From contig JASLHB010000063.1 in the NCBI GenBank assembly GCA_030149965.1, positions 1 to 11,967 on the forward strand: a stretch of DNA of 11,967 nt, read 5' to 3'. The DNA is from Wohlfahrtiimonas sp. (lineage in GTDB: Bacteria > Pseudomonadota > Gammaproteobacteria > Cardiobacteriales > Wohlfahrtiimonadaceae). This document shows positions 7,930 through 11,967 of this stretch, piece by piece. The stretch's first letter is position 1. Every line of letters begins with the position of its first letter. A model generated the notes under the pieces. It made no database searches, was not told the DNA's origin, and worked only from the letters and a program-made list of their open reading frames with translations. The position numbers and the translations under genes are program-made.

Positions 7930-8346
7930 TTAATGTGACTTCTTTACCATCAATCGCGGCAATAACAAACCAATGATCATAGCGATTGCAAATATAATCC
8001 CATCAGACAAACCTTGCCCAACTAAAACCAATGCTGGTGCTGGGCAAATGCCAACCAATCCCCAACCTGCACCAAAGATCAATCCACCAATGATTAAGCG
8101 CTTATTCATTGGTGTATTTGTCGGTAAATGATGTCGTTCACCCAATAAAGTTGTACCACGTTTTTTCAAAATTGTGACAGCGATAAAGCTCATCATTAGA
8201 GCGCCAACCATTACCCAAATTAAAGAAGGATTCCAATAACCGAAAGGATCTAAAAAACCTTGCACAACCGCAGGATTTGCCATGCCCGATAAAATTAAGC
8301 CCAAACCAAATAAGATTCCAGCAATTAATGATATGAATGCGTACAT
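7930..8346 (-). CDS. YeeE/YedE-type small membrane protein (PmpB-like, DUF6691 family)
   Basis: The protein has 138 residues and four hydrophobic segments. GLGLILSGMANPAVVQGFLDPFG occupies about residues 14-36, and GAGWGLVGICPAPALVLVG (92-110) holds the family's conserved Cys (C101) before PAPA. It is one half of a split YeeE/YedE-type transporter whose other half is the gene just upstream. The fold is known from the thiosulfate transporter TsuA (YeeE), so a small sulfur compound is the likely cargo, but that is inference. The frame extends to 8406; I chose the ATG at 8346 because AAGGAG (8353-8358) lies six bases before it and the longer form would add a non-family leader overlapping the upstream gene. 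The stop is 8 bp from the convergent MFS stop, with no terminator visible between them. Confidence 0.88.
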   Translation of the reverse strand: MYAFISLIAGILFGLGLILSGMANPAVVQGFLDPFGYWNPSLIWVMVGALMMSFIAVTILKKRGTTLLGERHHLPTNTPMNKRLIIGGLIFGAGWGLVGICPAPALVLVGQGLSDGIIFAIAMIIGLLLPRLMVKKSH

Positions 8347-8356
8347 TTTGTGCTCC

Positions 8357-8776
8357 TTACAATCCCAATAAGTGTTTAACAATAAATACAGAAATACCGC
8401 CTGCAACCATAAAGATCATCGTCACTACAACTGAACTGGGTGATAATCTCGCAATACCACAAATAGAATGTCCGCTTGTACAACCTGAGCTTAATCCTGC
8501 ACCCAAACCTACTAATAATCCGCCAATGATCAATAGCCCTTTATTATTGGTTAATTCAGCAACTGGCACTTCTGCAAACAAGCTATAAATCCATGGTGAA
8601 ACTAAAATACCCACAATGAATAATGCTCGCCATAATGTAAAGCCGTGACGACTTAATGTTGTACTTAAAATTCCGCTCACGCCCATCACTCTGCCCAAAA
8701 ACAGAAAATAGACCATAGCCGCTAAGCCAATAAGTAAACCGCCGAGTAATGCAGTTAATGAAAAAAATGATGCCAT
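8357..8776 (-). CDS. YeeE/YedE-type small membrane protein (PmpA-like)
   Basis: The protein has 139 residues with about four membrane segments. It opens with LLGGLLIGLAA (10-20) and GRVMGVSGIL (28-37), and carries the YeeE/YedE signature SGCTSGHSICGIARLSP (97-113) with conserved C99 and C106. Together with the following PmpB-like gene it should form a two-part inner-membrane transporter, probably for a sulfur compound. Its stop overlaps the ribosome binding site of that gene, so translation is coupled. The start is uncertain: an ATG at 8824 (155 residues) has no ribosome binding site, while the ATG at 8776 follows GGGGA at a short spacing and gives a family-like N-terminus. A palindrome upstream (8866-8882) may be its operator. 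Confidence 0.86.
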   Translation of the reverse strand: MASFFSLTALLGGLLIGLAAMVYFLFLGRVMGVSGILSTTLSRHGFTLWRALFIVGILVSPWIYSLFAEVPVAELTNNKGLLIIGGLLVGLGAGLSSGCTSGHSICGIARLSPSSVVVTMIFMVAGGISVFIVKHLLGL

Positions 8777-8841
8777 TGCTTCCCCACTTAATTTAAAAAA
8801 TAATTTTTGAGTTAATTCAGCCATTAATAATGAATCACATT

Positions 8842-8847
8842 AGTATA
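8842..8847 (-). promoter_or_regulatory. Candidate -10 box for the PmpA/PmpB-like pair
   Basis: Read on the minus strand this is TATACT, a five-of-six match to the -10 consensus. The position 17 bases upstream falls in the end of the 17-bp palindrome and is a poor -35 (TAACTA), as expected of a promoter that needs an activator or is covered by a repressor. Confidence 0.33.
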
Positions 8848-8865
8848 GATGAATTTTCAAAAAAT

Positions 8866-8882
8866 AGTTACTATTAGTAACT
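8866..8882. promoter_or_regulatory. Perfect 17-bp palindrome, probable operator upstream of the PmpA/PmpB-like genes
   Basis: AGTTACTATTAGTAACT consists of two exact 8-base arms, AGTTACTA and TAGTAACT, around one central T. A-rich and T-rich flanks extend the symmetry imperfectly. It lies about 40-90 bases before the two possible PmpA-like starts and overlaps the -35 zone of the candidate promoter. This is the shape of a site for a dimeric winged-helix repressor (ArsR, MarR or HxlR type). No such regulator gene is in the window, so the binding protein is unknown. Confidence 0.5.
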
Positions 8883-8894
8883 TATTTTCAGATC

Positions 8895-8926
8895 AAAAAA
8901 ATATAATGGCTAAAAATAAAACCATT
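8895..8926 (-). terminator. Weak candidate rho-independent terminator after tonB
   Basis: On the minus strand AATGG and CCATT can pair across a 12-base AT-rich loop, followed shortly by a run of seven T. The stem is only five pairs and overlaps the tonB stop codon, so it would be inefficient at best. Confidence 0.25.
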
Positions 8927-9630
8927 TACATATTTTGGATACTAAAAGTTACTGTGAAAAAATAATCATGACTGATTTTTTGTCCATTTTTTTCGGCAGG
9001 TTTATACGTATAATTTTGTGCTGCTTTTTGGGCAGCGTTATCCAGTCGTGGATAACCGCTACTTTTATGGATTGATACGGTTTCTGCTCTACCTGAAGCC
9101 AATACTTTCGCTTTTAATGTCACTCTGCCTTCTTCTTTTCTGCGAAGTGATAATTCAGGATATTTGGGTTTACGATTGCCAAGTGCTTTACCTTCATGGG
9201 TTGGTGCAACAAAAGGTTTTGATTGTATGGCTTGCCCTGCTTTTTTGGGTTGAATTTGTGCAGTATTTTTATTTCTATTTTGGTTAGAAATATTCTTTTT
9301 CGGTGCGACTTTTGGCTGAACAGGCTTTTGTACTGCTTGTTCTTTCGGTGTTTCTATACGATTTTCTTTGAGTGATTCAACAGGATTATTAATTTCTACA
9401 TCACTTTTTTCTGTTGTTAATATTTTCGGGGCTTCTTTTGTTTGCTCTACAACTTTTTCTTCAGGTGGTGCAGCTTCTATTACATTTAAAACAGTCATCT
9501 CTAATATTGTGCCTGCAATTGCTAACTTTTGTTCATACTGTTTTTCGGGGGAATGTAAAACAATATAGATAATAGCCCAGTGGCTCAAGCTCACAACTGC
9601 GAACAGCACAATATTAGAGATTTTGAACAT
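8926..9630 (-). CDS. tonB: TonB family protein, energy transducer for the adjacent copper receptor
   Basis: The protein has 234 residues in classic TonB order. A single N-terminal membrane anchor spans about residues 6-25, followed by a periplasmic Pro/Lys/Glu-rich spacer (about 54-145) with many PK and KP pairs. A C-terminal TonB domain (about 156-232) includes KYPELSLRRKEEGRVTLKAKV, SGRAETVSIHKSSGYPRLDNAA and YKPA. It should couple the inner-membrane proton gradient, through ExbB/ExbD, to an outer-membrane receptor; no exbB or exbD is in the window. The ATG lies 4 bp after the receptor stop, and its TAAGG ribosome binding site overlaps that stop, so translation is coupled and the protein is probably dedicated to that receptor. 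In the anchor, H17 fits the conserved TonB histidine, but the nearest upstream Ser is three residues away (S14) rather than four as in Escherichia coli TonB (S16/H20). Confidence 0.92.
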   Translation of the reverse strand: MFKISNIVLFAVVSLSHWAIIYIVLHSPEKQYEQKLAIAGTILEMTVLNVIEAAPPEEKVVEQTKEAPKILTTEKSDVEINNPVESLKENRIETPKEQAVQKPVQPKVAPKKNISNQNRNKNTAQIQPKKAGQAIQSKPFVAPTHEGKALGNRKPKYPELSLRRKEEGRVTLKAKVLASGRAETVSIHKSSGYPRLDNAAQKAAQNYTYKPAEKNGQKISHDYFFTVTFSIQNM

Positions 9631-9634
9631 AACC

Positions 9635-11629
9635 TTAGAAATTCACATTCAAACGAAGCCAAGCTCGTCTTCCTGGCTCATTCACTTTGAATTTCTGTGG
9701 TTGATAAGTATAAGTATCTTGTGCTGTACGACTAATAAATTCTGAATAATTCTTATTAAAGACGTTATCCACGCCCGCTAATAATGTCAGCTCATTTTTC
9801 ATTTTCCATGATGCATTCAATGATAAAATCCCAAAACCTGCACCAGCACCTGAATCCGCACCAAAAATATTACCTTGCCCTTCAGCATAGCGATGTTGTG
9901 AGTTCACAACGCGCCAAACAGCGCCTGCACTGAACTCTTCATTGCTCCAATTCAAACTTGTGTTCCATTCTAATGGCGCAATTTGTGCCAAAGCTCTGTG
10001 ATCGGTTTTATTCTTGCCGTATGTATAAGCTAAACTACTGCTCACATTCCAATTTTGTGCAAAATTCCATTGTACTTGCGCTTCAGCACCATAACGATCA
10101 GCATTAATATTACGTGATCTACCTTGATCAATTAAAATATAATCTTTCATTTGGCTAGCAAATACTGTTGTAGAAATAGCCAATGCATCTGTGTTGTATA
10201 AGAAACCAAAATCAATTTCATGATTCGTCTCTTTTTTAACATGTTCGCCATCCATTCGGCTTCTTTCCCAGAAGTCTGGTGCACGCTGTGCCATGCCATA
10301 ACCAACATGGAACAACCAATCATTCACTGTATGTTCATAGCGAATGAATGCAGAATCTAAGTTATAGCGCTTAGATAATGTATTAACATCAACTTTTTCG
10401 CCTTTAAATTTATTAGGATTATATTTAGCATCATTACGATCATGACGATAACCCAACACTAACTTTTGGTCATCATTCATGTACCAAGTTGTTTCTGCAA
10501 ATACGCCAATATTCTTAAATTTCTGATTTAATTGATATGGTATATTTTTATAGATATGAGCTTTTGAAGCATCATGCGCCATAGAGGTTCTTAATTTATG
10601 ACGATCTGCAAACCAATCCATCCCCAAAACCGTTTCTGTATCACCTAAAGATAGTTCAGCAAATAATTTAGCGGATTGTGTCACACGCGCAGGATTACTC
10701 ACCATATACATTTTGCTCGGTGATATTGCACGATATGTGAAGTTATCCATCACATGATCAATTTTGTTATGGCTATATTCAAATTGTAATTTTGTCAGCC
10801 ATTCTGTGATATTTTCTTGCTTTGCTTTAAAGCGCCAGCTATCACGATCAAACTTTGTGCCATCCATCATACGATCTGCATAATCTGTATGTCCACGGCT
10901 ACGATCATAACCCAATTCAATCAACGTATCTTTGGTTGGCGTTAAGCCTAATTCCAAGGTTTGGCTAGAGCGTTTATATTCAGAATGAATTTTATCGCCT
11001 GATCCATCTTTATAATCTTTAGATTTATTGTACGTACCATTTGCATGAACATATCCCCATTGATTCCCAATGATGGCATCTGCATAAGATTCTAATCGAT
11101 CATAAGAACCGCCCAACAATGAACCACTAAATTTTGTGGTGAACTCATCAAATTTACGATCATTTCTCACAAATCTTGCAACACCTGCGATATTGCCAGG
11201 ACCATATTGCACAGATTGTGGACCTTTAATAAAAATGACTTCATCATAAGATTCAGGGTAAATATAAGCGGTTGGTGGATCCATTCGTCCGCCACAACCA
11301 CCCAAAATCATTGCATCATTACTCAATATTTTTAAACGAGAACCGCCTAAGCCACGGAAAATAGGCTCGCCACCGCCGCCGCCTTTTCTAGCAACACTTA
11401 AGTTCGGGATCAATTTTAATAACTCAGCACCATCTTGTGCTGGCATTGGCTGAATCGCTTCTTTAGTGTTAATAGTTTGTACATTAGGTTGCTTTGAGAT
11501 CTTCGCAATAACTTGAATATCATCCAATGCTGATATTGCTTCTTCCTTCTGTATATTAACAGCTTCTTCTGCATAAATTTTAGGCATAAGGATGCCTAAA
11601 ACCGCTAAAAATAGCGCTTTTTGTTTCAT
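9635..11629 (-). CDS. oprC: TonB-dependent copper receptor (OprC/NosA type)
   Basis: The preprotein has 664 residues. A signal peptide likely ends after A20 (PKIYA/EE), the TonB box is around residues 36-42 (DDIQVIA), then a plug domain and an outer-membrane beta barrel ending in Phe (RLNVNF). The plug carries GGGGGEPIFRGLGGSRLKI and GGCGGRMDPPTAY, diagnostic of the copper receptor family. C112 and M116 match the CxxxM copper ligands of Pseudomonas aeruginosa OprC, and H292-V-M294 in DHVMDNF matches the HxM pair, so the binding site looks complete. It should import copper across the outer membrane with energy from the TonB encoded just downstream. AAGGAG lies five bases before the ATG. It follows the Met/His-rich gene by about 75 bp with a hairpin between. 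It is slightly shorter than OprC but not obviously truncated. Confidence 0.95.
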   Translation of the reverse strand: MKQKALFLAVLGILMPKIYAEEAVNIQKEEAISALDDIQVIAKISKQPNVQTINTKEAIQPMPAQDGAELLKLIPNLSVARKGGGGGEPIFRGLGGSRLKILSNDAMILGGCGGRMDPPTAYIYPESYDEVIFIKGPQSVQYGPGNIAGVARFVRNDRKFDEFTTKFSGSLLGGSYDRLESYADAIIGNQWGYVHANGTYNKSKDYKDGSGDKIHSEYKRSSQTLELGLTPTKDTLIELGYDRSRGHTDYADRMMDGTKFDRDSWRFKAKQENITEWLTKLQFEYSHNKIDHVMDNFTYRAISPSKMYMVSNPARVTQSAKLFAELSLGDTETVLGMDWFADRHKLRTSMAHDASKAHIYKNIPYQLNQKFKNIGVFAETTWYMNDDQKLVLGYRHDRNDAKYNPNKFKGEKVDVNTLSKRYNLDSAFIRYEHTVNDWLFHVGYGMAQRAPDFWERSRMDGEHVKKETNHEIDFGFLYNTDALAISTTVFASQMKDYILIDQGRSRNINADRYGAEAQVQWNFAQNWNVSSSLAYTYGKNKTDHRALAQIAPLEWNTSLNWSNEEFSAGAVWRVVNSQHRYAEGQGNIFGADSGAGAGFGILSLNASWKMKNELTLLAGVDNVFNKNYSEFISRTAQDTYTYQPQKFKVNEPGRRAWLRLNVNF

Positions 11630-11664
11630 TATTTCTCCTTGGGGTTGTAATCAGCAGTGTGTTT

Positions 11665-11692
11665 GCACAGGAATATCAAGACATTCCTGTGC
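11665..11692. other. Inverted repeat (10-bp perfect stem, 8-base loop) between the Met/His-rich gene and the copper receptor
   Basis: GCACAGGAAT (11665-11674) and ATTCCTGTGC (11683-11692) are exact reverse complements around ATCAAGAC. Read in the direction of the flanking genes there is no T-run after the stem, so it is not a standard intrinsic terminator. It lies 12 bases past the upstream stop and about 35 bases before the receptor ATG, a position suited to mRNA processing, partial attenuation or protein binding. Confidence 0.6.
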
Positions 11693-11703
11693 CATTAATT
11701 TTC

Positions 11704-11967
11704 TTAATGCTGCATTTGAGAATGATCCATTTGACCGTGATCCATTGTTCCATGATTCATCTGAGAATGATCCATTTGACTGTGATCCATTGCTCCATGA
11801 TTCATCTGAGAATGATCCATTTGACTGTGATCCATTGCTCCATGATTCATCTGAGAATGATCCATTTGACCGTGATCCATTGCTCCATGATTCATCTGAG
11901 AATGATCCATTTGACCGTGATCCATTGCTCCATGATTCATCTGAGAATGATCCATTTGACTGTGATC
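11704..11967 (-). CDS. Met/His-rich repeat protein, probable copper-binding, partial at 5' end
   Basis: The frame is open to the right edge, so the N-terminus is missing and the first ATG visible (11955) is only a repeat Met. All 87 visible codons are repeats of a five-residue pattern M-(D/N)-H-(S/G)-(Q/A/T), grouped in 15-residue units such as MDHSQMNHGAMDHGQ and ending MDHSQMQH. The last 83 residues hold 17 Met and 17 His. Dense Met-X-His arrays are typical of Cu(I)/Cu(II)-binding segments of copper resistance proteins such as CopA/PcoA and CopB/PcoB, and the next gene is a copper receptor, so copper binding, probably in the periplasm, is a strong inference. The upstream fold and any signal peptide lie outside the window, so the family cannot be named. 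In CopB the repeats I recall are N-terminal, whereas here they form the C-terminus. Confidence 0.8.
   Translation of the reverse strand, partial: DHSQMDHSQMNHGAMDHGQMDHSQMNHGAMDHGQMDHSQMNHGAMDHSQMDHSQMNHGAMDHSQMDHSQMNHGTMDHGQMDHSQMQH
11716..11967. repeat. Tandem repeat, 45-bp unit, at least 5.6 copies, running off the window
   Basis: Units begin at 11716, 11761, 11806, 11851, 11896 and 11941, exactly 45 bp apart. The copies are almost identical even at silent positions. One site varies between C and T (Gly or Ser codon), and the last unit in coding order has a few extra changes. The array is in frame within the Met/His-rich gene, so copy changes would keep the reading frame. Confidence 0.95.

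Noticed and set aside
8337..8588. Plus-strand frame opposite the PmpA/PmpB-like junction
   Set aside because: It is a shadow of two conserved membrane genes, with no family match.
9018..9568. Plus-strand frames opposite tonB (9018-9287 and 9368-9568)
   Set aside because: They are antisense to a clear TonB protein; the hydrophobic translations simply mirror its Lys/Glu-rich coding strand.
11716..11967. CRISPR-like array
   Set aside because: The 45-bp units abut with no unique spacers and translate in frame as a Met/His repeat protein.

Overview
The window is a low-to-moderate GC piece of a bacterial chromosome. The gene set (SbcCD nuclease, an OprC-type copper receptor with a TonB, an AAHS-family transporter, split YeeE/YedE proteins) points to a Gram-negative, most likely gammaproteobacterial, organism. 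I cannot name the genus. Every stretch over 300 bases is covered by a gene; the longest gaps are about 125 bp. I saw no tRNA, rRNA, insertion sequence, prophage gene or CRISPR array.

Left part (1-4773, minus strand): sbcD, then sbcC, then the start of a modD-like gene, tightly spaced and probably one transcription unit. SbcCD is the Mre11/Rad50-type nuclease that opens hairpins and blocked DNA ends. The modD-like gene (a quinolinate phosphoribosyltransferase relative linked to molybdenum use) leaves the window at base 1.

Middle (4903-6545, plus strand): a two-gene cassette transcribed away from sbcDC. It holds a small class I SAM-dependent methyltransferase and an HNH-nuclease protein whose start overlaps the methyltransferase stop by one base. 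Hand-counted samples give roughly 25-35% GC here against about 42-55% in sampled flanking lines. This is the best candidate in the window for a little-described system, possibly defensive. An AAHS-family MFS transporter follows 26 bp later with its own strong ribosome binding site and a candidate -10 box.

Right part (7930-11967, minus strand): first transcribed is a Met/His-rich protein, cut by the window edge, whose C-terminus is a 15-residue tandem repeat. Next come an OprC/NosA-type TonB-dependent copper receptor with its Cys-Met and His-Met ligand motifs, and a TonB protein 4 bp behind it. These three look like a copper binding and uptake locus. A gap of roughly 150 bp holding a perfect 17-bp palindrome then separates two small YeeE/YedE-type membrane proteins (PmpA/PmpB-like), probably for a sulfur compound. 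These end tail-to-tail with the MFS gene only 8 bp away.

Several starts were moved inward from the longest open frame because a good ribosome binding site favours the internal ATG: sbcD 4773, MFS 6572, PmpB-like 8346 and PmpA-like 8776.
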